Assembly: GCF_020150815.1 (NCBI RefSeq)
Contig: NZ_CP083723.1
Span: forward strand, 2,480,001 to 2,544,000
From: Haloprofundus salilacus
GTDB lineage: Archaea; Halobacteriota; Halobacteria; Halobacteriales; Haloferacaceae
Direction of reading: 5' to 3'
DNA length: 64,000 bases
In this document: in pieces, positions 9,024 through 18,259 of the stretch
How the letters are laid out: each line of letters starts with the position of its first letter
How positions within the stretch are numbered: the first letter of the stretch is position 1
Notes under the pieces: model-generated
What the model saw: the letters and a program-made list of their open reading frames with translations, nothing else
Told to the model about the DNA's origin: nothing
The model's database searches: none
Program-made: the position numbers and the translations under genes

Positions 9024-11204
9024 ATGGGCCGACGAAAGAAAATCGTACAGGAATGTGAGAAACTGATGGACCAACCGGAGCAGATCCGGAACATCGCCAT
9101 CGCCGCTCACGTCGACCACGGGAAGACGACACTTTCGGACAACCTGCTGGCCGGAGCGGGCATGATTTCTGACGCGACTGCCGGACAGCAGCTCGCGATG
9201 GACACCAAAGAGGACGAACAGGAACGCGGCATCACTATCGACGCCGCGAACGTCTCGATGACTCACGAGTGGGAAGGCGAGAACCACCTCATCAACCTCA
9301 TCGACACGCCGGGCCACGTCGACTTCGGTGGCGACGTGACGCGGGCGATGCGCGCCGTCGACGGCGCGCTCGTGGTCGTCGACGCCGTCGAGGGCGCGAT
9401 GCCCCAGACGGAGACGGTGCTCCGGCAGGCGCTCCGCGAGGGCGTCAAGCCGGCGCTGTTCATCAACAAGGTCGACCGCCTCATCAACGAACTGCAGGAA
9501 GGTCCCGAGGAGATGCAGCAGCGGCTCCTCGACGTCATCACCGACGTCAACGAGCTCATCCGCGGGATGACCGAGGAGAAAGAGTACGACTGGACCGTCT
9601 CCGTCGAAGAGGGGACCGTCGCGTTCGGCTCCGCGTTGTACAAGTGGGGCGTCTCCATCCCGTCGATGCAGGAGACGGGCATCTCCTTCGCCGACATCAT
9701 CGAGATGGAGCAGTCGGGCAACCGCGAGGAACTCCACGAGCGCACGCCGCTTTCGGACGTCGTCCTCGACATGGTCGCCGAGCACTTCCCGGACCCGCTC
9801 GACGCCCAGCCCCGTCGTATTCCGACGATCTGGCGCGGCGACGCCGAGTCCGAACTCGCAGAGCAGATGCGCGTCGTCGACGACGAGGGCGAAGTCGTCT
9901 TCATGTCGACCGACATCTCGATGGACCCCCACGCGGGCGAAATCGCGACCGGACGACTGTTCTCCGGCACGCTGGAGAAGGGTCAGGAGCTGTACGTCTC
10001 CGGCACCGCGGGCAAGAACCGCGTCCAGTCCGTCGGCATCTTCATGGGTGATTCCCGCGAGGAAGTGAGCCGGGTTCCGGCCGGCAACATCGCCGCCGTC
10101 ACCGGCCTCCGCGACGCCATCGCCGGTTCCACGGTGTCCAGCATCGAGATGACGCCGTTCGAGTCCATCGAACACATCTCCGAGCCGGTCATCACCAAAT
10201 CCGTCGAGGCGATGAACATGGACGACCTGCCAAAGCTCATCCAGACGCTCCAGCAGGTCGCGAAGGAAGACCCGACCATCCGCGTCGAGATCAACGAGGA
10301 CACCGGCGAGCACCTCATCAGCGGTCAGGGTGAACTCCACCTCGAGGTCATCACCCAGCGCATCCGCGACAACCAGGGCATCCCGGTGCATACCGGCGAG
10401 CCCATCGTCGTCTACCGCGAGCAGCCGCAGGAGGCCTCCCGCGAGGTCGAGGGTGTCTCGCCGAACCGCCACAACAAATTCTACATCACCGCGGAGCCGA
10501 TGGACCAGAGCATCGTCGACGCCATCAAGCTCGGCGAAGTGGCGATGGACATGCCCGAACTGGAGCGCCGTGAGGCGCTGCAGGAAGCCGGTATGGACAA
10601 GGACACTTCCCAGAACGTCGAACACATCTTCGGGACGAACATCCTCATCGACGATACGAAAGGTATCCAGCACCTCAACGAGACAATGGAGCTCGTCATC
10701 GAGGGTCTCGAAGAGGCGCTCGACGACGGTCCGCTAGCCGCAGAGCCCGTCCAGGGCGCGCTGCTGCGTCTGCACGACGCCCGCCTCCACGAAGACACCA
10801 TCCACCGCGGTCCCGCGCAGGTCATCCCCGCGGTCCGCGAGGCGGTCCACCGCTCGCTCATCGACGGCAAGATTCGACTGCTCGAGCCGATTCAGAACGT
10901 CCGCATCGACGTCGCCTCCGACTACATGGGCTCTGCCTCCGGCGAGATTCAGGGTCGACGCGGCCGCGTCGACGACATGTACCAGGAAGGCGACCTCATG
11001 GTCATCGAGGGCATCGCGCCCGTCGAAGAGATGATCGGGTTCTCCTCAGACATCCGCTCTGCGACCGAGGGTCGCGCCTCCTGGAACACGGAGAACGCCG
11101 GCTTCCGCGTGCTCTCCGACAGCCTCCAACGCGACAAGATCATGGAGATCCGCGAGCGCAAGGGCATGAAGCTCGAACTCTCGCCCGCTATCGACTACAT
11201 CTAA
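9024..11204 (+). CDS. fusA: Translation elongation factor EF-2
   Basis: 726 residues. I start at the ATG giving [16 protein letters not shown]; the frame stays open ~225 bases upstream, but that stretch is promoter sequence. GTPase motifs are A-H-V-D-H-G-K-T-T near residue 26, D-T-P-G-H near 93 and N-K-V-D near 147. Domain IV contains H-E-D-T-I-H-R-G, in which His594 is the expected diphthamide site. EF-2 drives ribosomal translocation. It is flanked by its own promoter region (8816-9023, shared with the divergent HExxH gene) and a T-rich terminator. Confidence 0.98.
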   Translation: MGRRKKIVQECEKLMDQPEQIRNIAIAAHVDHGKTTLSDNLLAGAGMISDATAGQQLAMDTKEDEQERGITIDAANVSMTHEWEGENHLINLIDTPGHVDFGGDVTRAMRAVDGALVVVDAVEGAMPQTETVLRQALREGVKPALFINKVDRLINELQEGPEEMQQRLLDVITDVNELIRGMTEEKEYDWTVSVEEGTVAFGSALYKWGVSIPSMQETGISFADIIEMEQSGNREELHERTPLSDVVLDMVAEHFPDPLDAQPRRIPTIWRGDAESELAEQMRVVDDEGEVVFMSTDISMDPHAGEIATGRLFSGTLEKGQELYVSGTAGKNRVQSVGIFMGDSREEVSRVPAGNIAAVTGLRDAIAGSTVSSIEMTPFESIEHISEPVITKSVEAMNMDDLPKLIQTLQQVAKEDPTIRVEINEDTGEHLISGQGELHLEVITQRIRDNQGIPVHTGEPIVVYREQPQEASREVEGVSPNRHNKFYITAEPMDQSIVDAIKLGEVAMDMPELERREALQEAGMDKDTSQNVEHIFGTNILIDDTKGIQHLNETMELVIEGLEEALDDGPLAAEPVQGALLRLHDARLHEDTIHRGPAQVIPAVREAVHRSLIDGKIRLLEPIQNVRIDVASDYMGSASGEIQGRRGRVDDMYQEGDLMVIEGIAPVEEMIGFSSDIRSATEGRASWNTENAGFRVLSDSLQRDKIMEIRERKGMKLELSPAIDYI

Positions 11205-11220
11205 CCGCGAGCCTCTACGC

Positions 11221-11237
11221 TCGTTTTTCTGTTCTTT
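11221..11237 (+). terminator. T-rich terminator after fusA
   Basis: TCGTTTTTCTGTTCTTT starts 16 bases after the fusA stop, the same type of pyrimidine-rich end as after rps7 and rps10. The following ~150 bases to the next promoter show no gene. Confidence 0.55.
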
Positions 11238-11393
11238 CGCGGCCCGAGCGTCCGCCATTCGGTTGGGTTCAGTTGGAGACCGTCCTTCGCCGGGAGAACA
11301 CAGTCTCTCGTTCGTCGGTGACGCTTCTGCTTGCGAGTCGTTTCTCGCTTCCCGTCGGCGAGCGACCCTCGGACAGAATTGCGAGTGACGAAG

Positions 11394-11402
11394 AGTTATA
11401 AC
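11394..11402 (+). promoter_or_regulatory. TATA-like element before the leader ORF and ACT-hom operon
   Basis: AGTTATAAC is the clearest TATA-like box in the fusA-ACT gap. Its spacing (about 26 bases) places transcription start at or next to the ATG at 11426, so the first translated unit would be the short leader ORF and not the ACT gene about 100 bases further on. Confidence 0.55.
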
Positions 11403-11425
11403 CCTCGTAGCGTCAGAGGCGTAGT

Positions 11426-11530
11426 ATGCGGATTGGCGCACACCAGCCGCGGAGTATCGACACGGAGCCAGAAAGCGACCGCTCCCTGTCGACAACAGGT
11501 GGCTGGCGCGTCGCGGAGGTGAGTCGATGA
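11426..11530 (+). CDS. Possible 34-residue leader ORF before the ACT-hom operon
   Basis: A short frame begins at the ATG where a leaderless transcript from the TATA box should start. It runs 34 codons and ends in a TGA that overlaps the ACT gene ATG (ATGA). The peptide is hydrophilic, with a Ser-Leu-Ser-Thr-Thr-Gly-Gly stretch in the middle, and matches no family I know. It could be a real small protein, a leader that couples ribosomes into the ACT gene, or chance. The combination of promoter spacing and exact four-base overlap is the reason to list it. Confidence 0.4.
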   Translation: MRIGAHQPRSIDTEPESDRSLSTTGGWRVAEVSR

Positions 11531-12054
11531 GCGACAGCGAGACGCCGCAACCGCACACGGTGCGCCTCGAACTCGTCGACGAACCCGGCCAGTTGCTCGC
11601 GGCGCTGCGACCTATCGCCGACAACGGCGGGAACCTGCTCTCCATCTACCACGAACGCGGCAATCTCACGCCGCGCGGACACATCCCTGTCGAAGTTGAC
11701 CTGGAGTGCCCGCCGGACCGCTTCGGCACCATCGTCGACGCGCTCCGGAACAACGGCGTCAACGTGATTCAGGCGGGCGCGGAGCGGTACGGCGAGCAGT
11801 TGACCGTCCTCTTGGTCGGCCACCTCGTCGACACGGACCTCTCGGACACGCTGCGGAGCATCGAGGAGTGCGCGAACGCGGCGCTGGCGGATCTCTCGGT
11901 GTCGGCGCCCGAAGGTCGAAACGAGGAGTCGAGCGCCCGCGTCAGACTGGCGACGCAGGCGGGCAAACGCACGGACGTGCTCGCTGTTGTCCGGGAGATA
12001 GCCGACCGGAAGAACCTTCGAGTCGTCGAGCCGCTCGCGGAGGTGTCGGCGTGA
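11527..12054 (+). CDS. ACT-domain amino-acid-binding regulatory protein
   Basis: 175 residues with two ACT-like halves: residues ~10-80 (V-R-L-E-L-V-D-E-P-G-Q-L-L, then N-G-G-N-L-L-S-I) and ~138-172 after a linker. ACT domains bind small effectors, usually amino acids, and regulate partner enzymes. The stop overlaps the homoserine dehydrogenase start (GTGA), which makes Hom the obvious partner. In many bacteria the ACT module is fused to the end of Hom; here it is a separate upstream protein. The ligand, perhaps threonine, is inferred from context only. Confidence 0.85.
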   Translation: MSDSETPQPHTVRLELVDEPGQLLAALRPIADNGGNLLSIYHERGNLTPRGHIPVEVDLECPPDRFGTIVDALRNNGVNVIQAGAERYGEQLTVLLVGHLVDTDLSDTLRSIEECANAALADLSVSAPEGRNEESSARVRLATQAGKRTDVLAVVREIADRKNLRVVEPLAEVSA

Positions 12055-12992
12055 GAGTCGCCGTCGTCGGCGCGGGAGCGGTCGGTCGCTCCGTCGCCGA
12101 GTTGGCCGCCGACTACGGTCAAGAGGTGACGGTGCTCGCCGACTCGCGTGGTGCGGTCGTCGACACCGACGGTATCGACGTCGCCGCGGCGCTCGACCGG
12201 AAGGAAGAGAACGGAAGCGTAGGCGACACGGCAATCGGCGACGCGCTCGCGGCGGAGTACGACGTGCTCGTCGAAGCGACGCCGACGACGCTCGGCGACG
12301 CCGAACCCGGCTTCTCGCACGTGCGGGCGGCGCTGGAATCGAATCGTCACGTCGTGTTGGCGAACAAGGGACCGGTCGCCGAGCGGTACGCGGACCTCCG
12401 AGCGCTCGAACGGGACAGCGACGGCGACGTACTGTTCGAGGCGACGGTCGGCGGGGCTATTCCGGTACTGTCGGCCATTGACGACTTCGGTCCGGACCAC
12501 ATCACCGCCGCCCGAGGCGTGCTGAACGGGACGGCGAACTTCATCCTCTCGCGGATGACCGCCGAAGGGCTGGACTACGACCACGTGCTCGCGGAGGCCC
12601 AGGACCTCGGCGTCGCCGAGGCGGACCCCTCCTTCGACGTGGAGGGGACCGACGCCGCGCTGAAATGCGTCATCCTCGGTAACGTGCTCTACGACGGCGG
12701 CTACTCGCTGGCCGACGCGGATGTCGACGGCATCCGCGACATCCCCGGCAGCGCGCTCGAACTCGCCGCCGAGGACGGTCAGACGGTCCGACTCATCGGC
12801 GAAGCGACCGCAAACGGCGTTCGCGTCGGGCCGCGACTTGTCCCGGAGAACGGAACGCTCGCGGTGACCGGCACGCAGAACATTGTCCAACTGGAGACGA
12901 CCCACGCTGGGCGACTGAACATCAGCGGCCGGGGGGCGGGCGGTCCCGAGACGGCCAGCGCGGTGCTGTCGGACGTTCGACGACTCGAGTAG
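12051..12992 (+). CDS. hom: Homoserine dehydrogenase
   Basis: 313 residues beginning with GTG at the ATGA-type overlap with the ACT gene; the frame is open further upstream, but the Rossmann start V-R-V-A-V-V-G-A-G-A-V-G fits only this start. Family motifs include A-T-V-G-G-A-I-P-V-L near residue 130, L-N-G-T-A-N-F-I-L near 157, and D-V-E-G-T-D-A-A-L-K near 195. The enzyme reduces aspartate semialdehyde to homoserine on the route to threonine and methionine. It is short and lacks a C-terminal ACT domain, in line with a separately encoded regulator. Confidence 0.94.
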   Translation: MRVAVVGAGAVGRSVAELAADYGQEVTVLADSRGAVVDTDGIDVAAALDRKEENGSVGDTAIGDALAAEYDVLVEATPTTLGDAEPGFSHVRAALESNRHVVLANKGPVAERYADLRALERDSDGDVLFEATVGGAIPVLSAIDDFGPDHITAARGVLNGTANFILSRMTAEGLDYDHVLAEAQDLGVAEADPSFDVEGTDAALKCVILGNVLYDGGYSLADADVDGIRDIPGSALELAAEDGQTVRLIGEATANGVRVGPRLVPENGTLAVTGTQNIVQLETTHAGRLNISGRGAGGPETASAVLSDVRRLE

Positions 12993-13132
12993 TCGGTGTC
13001 ACCGACTACCGCACGGTAGGCAGTGTCAAACCGCAAGACGGCGTCGGGGTGTCCCGTACTCCGTATCGAAATCGTTTTAGGGTCCTCAACCAAAGGAAAC
13101 GCCACATAGCGCCTTAGCGCGTGAGCTAAACA

Positions 13133-14401
13133 ATGAGCGAAGACAAACCGCACCAGAACTTGGCCATCATCGGCCACGTCGACCACGGAAAAAGCACGCT
13201 CGTGGGCCGACTCCTGTTCGAGACAGGATCGGTCCCGGAGCACGTTATCGAGCAGCATCGCGAAGAAGCAGAAGAGAAGGGCAAAGGCGGCTTCGAGTTC
13301 GCCTACGTGATGGACAACCTCGCCGAGGAGCGAGAGCGCGGCGTCACCATCGACATCGCCCACCAGGAGTTCGACACGGACAAGTACTACTTCACCATCG
13401 TCGACTGCCCGGGCCACCGTGACTTCGTCAAGAACATGATCACGGGTGCCTCGCAGGCTGACAACGCGGTTCTCGTCGTCGCCGCCGACGACGGTGTCGC
13501 ACCCCAGACCCGCGAGCACGTGTTCCTCGCCCGCACGCTCGGCATCAACGAGCTCATCATCGCCATCAACAAGATGGACGTCGTTGACTACGCAGAGGAC
13601 TCTTACAAGGAGGTCCGCAAGGAAGTCCAGAACCTGCTGAACCAGGTACGCTTCAACGCCGACGACGCAACGTTCGTGCCGATTTCGGCGTTCGAGGGCG
13701 ACAACATCGCCGACCGCAGCGACAACACGTCGTGGTACGACGGCCCGACTCTCCTCGAGGCGCTCAACGACCTCCCCGAGGTCGAGCCGCCGACGGACGC
13801 GCCGCTGCGACTCCCGATTCAGGACGTCTACACCATCTCCGGCATCGGTACGGTCCCGGTCGGCCGCGTCGAGACCGGTGTCCTCGAGACGGGTGCGAAC
13901 GTCTCGTTCCAGCCGTCGGACATCTCCGGCGAGGTCAAGACGGTCGAGATGCACCACGAAGAAGTGCCGCGCGCAGAGCCTGGCGACAACGTCGGCTTCA
14001 ACGTGCGTGGCGTCGGCAAGGACGACATCCGCCGCGGCGACGTCTGTGGCCCGGCCGACGACCCGCCGAAGGTCGCCGAGACGTTCACGGCGCAAGTCGT
14101 CGTCATGCAGCACCCGTCGGTCATCACCGCGGGTTACACGCCGGTCTTCCACGCCCACACGGCGCAGGTCGCGTGTACCGTCGAGTCCATCGACCAGAAA
14201 CTCGACCCCGCGTCGGGTGAGGTCGCCGAGGAGAACCCGGACTTCATCAAGTCCGGCGACGCCGCCATCGTGACGATCCGTCCGCAGAAGCCGCTCAGCA
14301 TCGAGCCGTCCGGCGAGATTCCGGAACTCGGTTCCTTCGCCATCCGCGACATGGGTCAGACCATCGCGGCCGGCAAGGTGCTCGAGGTCAACGAGCGATA
14401 A
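13133..14401 (+). CDS. tuf: Translation elongation factor EF-1 alpha
   Basis: 422 residues. GTP-binding motifs are clear: G-H-V-D-H-G-K-S-T at residues ~14-22, D-C-P-G-H near 92 and N-K-M-D near 147. Domains 2 and 3 follow with the usual G-V-L-E-T-G and A-H-T-A-Q-V motifs. The protein delivers aminoacyl-tRNA to the ribosome. A TATA-like CGTTTTAG at about 13073-13080 precedes a leader of roughly 30 bases. The stop codon directly abuts the rps10 ATG, so the two form an operon. Confidence 0.98.
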   Translation: MSEDKPHQNLAIIGHVDHGKSTLVGRLLFETGSVPEHVIEQHREEAEEKGKGGFEFAYVMDNLAEERERGVTIDIAHQEFDTDKYYFTIVDCPGHRDFVKNMITGASQADNAVLVVAADDGVAPQTREHVFLARTLGINELIIAINKMDVVDYAEDSYKEVRKEVQNLLNQVRFNADDATFVPISAFEGDNIADRSDNTSWYDGPTLLEALNDLPEVEPPTDAPLRLPIQDVYTISGIGTVPVGRVETGVLETGANVSFQPSDISGEVKTVEMHHEEVPRAEPGDNVGFNVRGVGKDDIRRGDVCGPADDPPKVAETFTAQVVVMQHPSVITAGYTPVFHAHTAQVACTVESIDQKLDPASGEVAEENPDFIKSGDAAIVTIRPQKPLSIEPSGEIPELGSFAIRDMGQTIAAGKVLEVNER

Positions 14402-14710
14402 ATGCAGCAAGCACGCGTTCGCCTCGCCGGCACGAGCCCCGAGGACCTCGACGACATCTGTGACGACGTCCGCGAAATCGCGAGCAAGACGGGCGTCAAC
14501 CTCAGCGGTCCGATTCCGCTACCGACGAAGACGCTCGAGATTCCGTGTCGGAAGTCGCCCGATGGAGAAGGCACCGCGACGTGGGAGCACTGGGAGATGC
14601 GAGTTCACAAGCGTCTCATCGATATCGACGCGGACGAACGCGCGCTTCGCCAGCTCATGCGCATTCAAGTGCCCAACGACGTCAGCATCGAGATCGTTCT
14701 CGAAGACTGA
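14402..14710 (+). CDS. rps10: 30S ribosomal protein S10 (uS10)
   Basis: 102 residues starting immediately after the tuf stop. Conserved features include the [10 protein letters not shown] segment at ~38-47 and the [11 protein letters not shown] region at ~62-72. uS10 lies in the head of the small subunit. The tuf-rps10 order is the standard archaeal arrangement. A T-rich terminator follows about 40 bases later. Confidence 0.97.
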   Translation: MQQARVRLAGTSPEDLDDICDDVREIASKTGVNLSGPIPLPTKTLEIPCRKSPDGEGTATWEHWEMRVHKRLIDIDADERALRQLMRIQVPNDVSIEIVLED

Positions 14711-14751
14711 CCGGCGCTAAGGCCCGTCGCCAACCGACGGTGTCCGCACCA

Positions 14752-14769
14752 CCTCTCTTTCGTTTTTTC
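14752..14769 (+). terminator. T-rich terminator after rps10
   Basis: CCTCTCTTTCGTTTTTTC follows the rps10 stop by about 40 bases and closes the translation cluster. It lies about 50 bases ahead of the rhomboid start. Confidence 0.6.
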
Positions 14770-14820
14770 CGCCTCCAGAGCCGGAGGTACGCTTTTGCGG
14801 AAGTAGCCCGTCTCGTCCGT

Positions 14821-15396
14821 ATGGTCCGCGGCTCGAACAGCCCGACACTCGATACGCTCGTCCTCTTCGGTATCGTCTTTCTCGCCCAGGGCGTTCTGGG
14901 ACTGTTCGGAAGCGCCGTCGGGCTGTTCGCACTCGCTCCCCCGGTCGATGTCCGTCCGTGGACGCTCGTCACGAGCGTGTACGCCCACGCGAGCGTCGGC
15001 CACCTGCTGAGCAACACCGTCGCGCTCGTCGTCATCGGCTTCCTGGTCGAACAGGGGACGACCCGATGGCGGTATCACGCGTTCTTCCTTTCGACCGGCG
15101 TCATCGCCGGACTCGCAGAGATATGGTTCGACGCCGCGTTCGGTCGCACCGTCGGCGTTATCGGCGCGAGCGGCGCGATCTTCGCGCTCGCGGGCTACCT
15201 CCTCGCGGCGAACCCGGTGACCGATTCGGTTCTCGATCGCCTGAATCTGAACGGGCGGACGCAGATCGCGCTGCTCGTCGGTGCCGCGGTTTTCGTCGCC
15301 GCGCTCGGGGCGGGGCCGAACGTCGCCATCGTCGCCCACGGCACCGGGTTCGTGCTCGGACTCCTCGCCGGGCGACTCCGACTGCTCGGCGTGTGA
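14821..15396 (+). CDS. Rhomboid-family intramembrane serine protease
   Basis: 191 residues from the ATG giving MVRGSNSPTL; the open frame upstream lies in the rps10 end and terminator. About six hydrophobic segments are visible. Catalytic features are in place: H-L-L-S-N at 61-65 (oxyanion Asn), G-A-S-G with nucleophile Ser117, and A-H-G-T-G with His173. Rhomboids cleave membrane proteins within or near their transmembrane helices. The substrate is unknown. It stands alone between the rps10 terminator and tRNA-Ala. Confidence 0.92.
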   Translation: MVRGSNSPTLDTLVLFGIVFLAQGVLGLFGSAVGLFALAPPVDVRPWTLVTSVYAHASVGHLLSNTVALVVIGFLVEQGTTRWRYHAFFLSTGVIAGLAEIWFDAAFGRTVGVIGASGAIFALAGYLLAANPVTDSVLDRLNLNGRTQIALLVGAAVFVAALGAGPNVAIVAHGTGFVLGLLAGRLRLLGV

Positions 15397-15426
15397 ACCC
15401 GTGGCGGAGGCTCGCGAAAACAGAAG

Positions 15427-15437
15427 CTACAAGTACG
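15427..15437 (+). promoter_or_regulatory. TATA-like element before tRNA-Ala
   Basis: CTACAAGTACG lies about 30-39 bases before the first base of the mature tRNA, the position expected for a box A element driving a tRNA with a very short 5' leader. Confidence 0.5.
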
Positions 15438-15465
15438 GCGCACGGGTTAGTTGGGTTGCAGACGA

Positions 15466-15537
15466 GGGCTCGTAGATCAGTGGCAGATCGCTTCCTTCGC
15501 AAGGAAGAGGCCCGGGGTTCAAATCCCCGCGAGTCCA
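15466..15537 (+). tRNA. tRNA-Ala (anticodon CGC)
   Basis: A 72-base cloverleaf without intron. The acceptor stem GGGCTCG pairs with CGAGTCC and includes the G3:U70 wobble pair that identifies alanine tRNAs. The D arm is GATC/GATC. The anticodon stem CTTCC/GGAAG carries loop TTCGCAA, giving anticodon CGC. The T arm is CGGGG-TTCAAAT-CCCCG and the discriminator is A. The CCA end is not encoded. It decodes GCG. The lower-G+C block starting just behind it suggests this tRNA has served as an integration site. Confidence 0.96.
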
Positions 15538-15684
15538 TCCCACTTCGACTTTCTCGCGAAGGACTACAATTCCCGAGAGCTACAGTTCTAACTGATAGAC
15601 AGCGATCGAATAAAGTCACCGCTACCACGCTCGCCCAACACATACGACAGCAGGGTCGCAGCGGAAATACTGTTTAGTATGCTG

Positions 15685-18114
15685 TCAGGGTTGAAGCTCA
15701 GAAGTTCTCACCGAGGGAAGCGTAAACGAAAAAGTTGCCCCTTCTCCGGGCTCGGACTCAACCCAAATATCGCCGTCGTGGCGCTCTACTATTCGCTCGC
15801 AGAGCGCGAGGCCAATGCCAGTTCCCTGATGCTCGTCGGAACCATTGAGACTTTGGAACACCTCAAAGATTCGCTCACTGTCGTCAGGAGCGATGCCGAT
15901 TCCCTCGTCGCTCACCGAGATGACCCACTTCGGTCCCTGTTTCTCCGCGGCGACATGCACTCGCGCCGGCATGTCACCGCTATACTCGAATGCGTTGTCG
16001 AGGAGATTCTGAAACAGTTGGCGGAGTTGTCCTCGATCCCCCTCGACGTGAGGGAGGGATTCAGTGGTGATCTCAGCATTTATTTCCTCAATTTTCACCT
16101 GAAGGTCGGCACGGACGTCCGTGAGGACGTCATCCAGACTAACTGGTTCAAAGGGTTCACCACGCCTGTCGACTCGGGAATATTCTAGGAGCCCTTGGAT
16201 CATATTACGCATCCGATCAGCGCCATCCACCGCGAACTCGATGAACTCACGCCCATCCTCGTCGAGTTCGTCGTCGTAGCGGCGCTCAATAAGTTGGAGG
16301 TAGCTCGACACCATCCGGAGCGGCTCCTGGAGGTCATGAGAGGCGGCATAGGCGAACTGCTCAAGACGCTCGTTCGATTCCCCAAGTTCCTCGATTAACT
16401 CTCCTAACCGCTGCTCTCGGTGTTTGCGCTCGGTGATGTCTTGGACTGCCCCGCGGAGCGAGACGACTTCCCCCTTCTCAACTTCCGGATCGCCTTGGAC
16501 CCGGAGCCAGCGTATCTCTCCACTGGGGGTTCGAACTCGAGCCTCTACATCGAATGGTTCGGCGGTGTCCAGTGCCTCCTCAACTGCACTCTCGACGATC
16601 GGCCGGTCCTCTTCGTAATAGACATCGAGTGCCTCATCCAATGGCGGTTCCTCATCGTAGGGCACTTCCAAGATGTCGAAGAGATAATCCGTCCAAAATA
16701 CTTCCTTTGTATCCACGTCAATCTCCCAACCGCCGACGTCAGCGATTTGCTCGGTCTTTTCGAGCAAATCCAGCGCCCGTTTGAGTTCCCACTCGTACTG
16801 TTTGCGCTCGGTGATGTCGCTCGCCATACCGATCCACTCGACGATGTCACCGTCCTCATCCAGCATCGGCACTGCACGAGAGAACGTCCAGCCCAGACTC
16901 CCATCGACCTGTTCGACCTGATGTTCCAGCTCGAAGGCGCTTTTGGTCCGGATAGCTTCGTCAACGGCCTCCATTACGTGCTTCTGGTCGTCCGGATGGA
17001 TGTATTTATCAAGCCAATTGCTAGTCGATTCATGTATATCGGCGATGAACTCCTTGCCTTTAAGGCGGTGAATTTCGCCCCAATCGGGGCTCACGCGATA
17101 TACTACATCTGAGCTAGCGTTGATCAACGCCTGGAATCGCTCCTTGCTCTCCTGAAGCGCCTCTTCGGCTTCCTTGCGCTCGGTGATATCGCGCGTCGTT
17201 CCGGTGACGGCTTCGACTTCCCCCTCGTCGTTGAGTACTGGTGCAAAGATGTAGTCGTAGATTCGGCGACCGAGCTCGGCGTGTTGAAACGCTACCTCGC
17301 CGCGGATGGGTTCTGTCGTCTCCACGATCTGGTCAATTTCGCGTTCGTGCATCTCCGCGTGCCACGGCTCGTAGCCATTTTCCAGTAGGGTTTTTCCGAT
17401 GGACTCTTCGTAGGTTTGACCCCACATCTCTAGCAGTGCGTCGTTGGCGTATATGAAGCGGTAGTCGAGGTCGAACGCGTATACAAGGTCGGGAGTACTG
17501 GAAATGATGGTCTCGTAAAGCCGCCGCTCCTGCTCGGACTCAGCGGTTACTTTCATCATCTCTGTCTCAGCTTCCGTGCGCTCGGTGCTATCAGTATTCG
17601 CAGGCGACTCCGCATTTTCGAAGGCGTATGCGATTGTCACTCCCAACTCTGCGAGCGATTCTCGCTCAAGCGCGCCAAATCCTTGCGACCGGTTGGTAGC
17701 CAGATGCAAGACTCCGTACATAGCCTCCTCGTAAACGAGGGGAATGGCCGCGCAGGTTCGGTAATCGTGTTTGAGGGCGTGATCGCGCCATTCCTCGCAA
17801 GGCGGGTCGTCAACGAGATTCTGTACAACCGTGACCTCCCGTGTCTGCACTGCCTCGTTTGTCAGTTCCGCTTGAGGAAACTCCTCGTTAATGGTCAATC
17901 CATTGAGCGTATTTTTCGCGATTCCGGCGGAGGCTGTCGGAATCATCTCCTCCTTCTCTGGGCTATAGCGGTCGATCCACGCAAAGGAGTACAACTCCGA
18001 TGCTACGAACTGCTCACAAATGCGTTGTCGTATCTCGTTTTTGGTGGTCGGGATTAATGCTCGAGTGACTTCTCCTATCACTGCGTGAATAGAGTGTTGC
18101 CCACCATGGCTCAT
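15685..18114 (-). CDS. Soluble GAF/triple-PAS sensor histidine kinase
   Basis: 809 residues from the ATG at 18114; an in-frame TTG at 18126 is the only nearby alternative. Order: GAF-like domain (~20-170), three PAS/PAC domains (~195-320, ~325-440, ~450-570; each ends in D-I-T-E-R-K), a HisKA domain with H-box A-S-H-D-L-Q-E-P-L-R-M near residue 595, and a C-terminal HATPase with N-L-L-D-N-A, D-E-G-I-G-I and G-T-G-I-G-L-A-L. There is no membrane segment or receiver domain, so it senses a cytosolic signal and its response partner is not encoded beside it. Base composition is visibly lower in G+C than the core genes, fitting transfer. A HalOD1 gene lies upstream on the same strand. Confidence 0.93.
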   Translation of the reverse strand: MSHGGQHSIHAVIGEVTRALIPTTKNEIRQRICEQFVASELYSFAWIDRYSPEKEEMIPTASAGIAKNTLNGLTINEEFPQAELTNEAVQTREVTVVQNLVDDPPCEEWRDHALKHDYRTCAAIPLVYEEAMYGVLHLATNRSQGFGALERESLAELGVTIAYAFENAESPANTDSTERTEAETEMMKVTAESEQERRLYETIISSTPDLVYAFDLDYRFIYANDALLEMWGQTYEESIGKTLLENGYEPWHAEMHEREIDQIVETTEPIRGEVAFQHAELGRRIYDYIFAPVLNDEGEVEAVTGTTRDITERKEAEEALQESKERFQALINASSDVVYRVSPDWGEIHRLKGKEFIADIHESTSNWLDKYIHPDDQKHVMEAVDEAIRTKSAFELEHQVEQVDGSLGWTFSRAVPMLDEDGDIVEWIGMASDITERKQYEWELKRALDLLEKTEQIADVGGWEIDVDTKEVFWTDYLFDILEVPYDEEPPLDEALDVYYEEDRPIVESAVEEALDTAEPFDVEARVRTPSGEIRWLRVQGDPEVEKGEVVSLRGAVQDITERKHREQRLGELIEELGESNERLEQFAYAASHDLQEPLRMVSSYLQLIERRYDDELDEDGREFIEFAVDGADRMRNMIQGLLEYSRVDRRGEPFEPVSLDDVLTDVRADLQVKIEEINAEITTESLPHVEGDRGQLRQLFQNLLDNAFEYSGDMPARVHVAAEKQGPKWVISVSDEGIGIAPDDSERIFEVFQSLNGSDEHQGTGIGLALCERIVERHDGDIWVESEPGEGATFSFTLPSVRTSELQP

Positions 18115-18173
18115 TCTGTCAGTCAATATCTTAGAATTGGTTTACCCTTGTCGATTTCCGAAGACGAGATTAA

Positions 18174-18224
18174 CTCGCGGGGGTCACACTCACTCGCTCC
18201 GCTCGTTCGCGTGACCCCCGCGAG
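18174..18224. repeat. Perfect 14-bp inverted repeat (stem-loop) between HalOD1 and kinase genes
   Basis: CTCGCGGGGGTCAC (18174-18187) is matched exactly in reverse complement by GTGACCCCCGCGAG (18211-18224) around a 23-base loop. It lies 36 bases beyond the HalOD1 stop and 60 bases before the kinase start, both on the minus strand, so it can act as a terminator for the HalOD1 transcript. The outer arm plus flank (CCCCGCGAGACCA) matches 12 of 13 bases of the tRNA-Ala 3' end (CCCCGCGAGTCCA), a possible attachment-site relic. Confidence 0.7.
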
Positions 18225-18259
18225 ACCACTCATAGGACGGGTTTTGCGTGAACGAGCAG

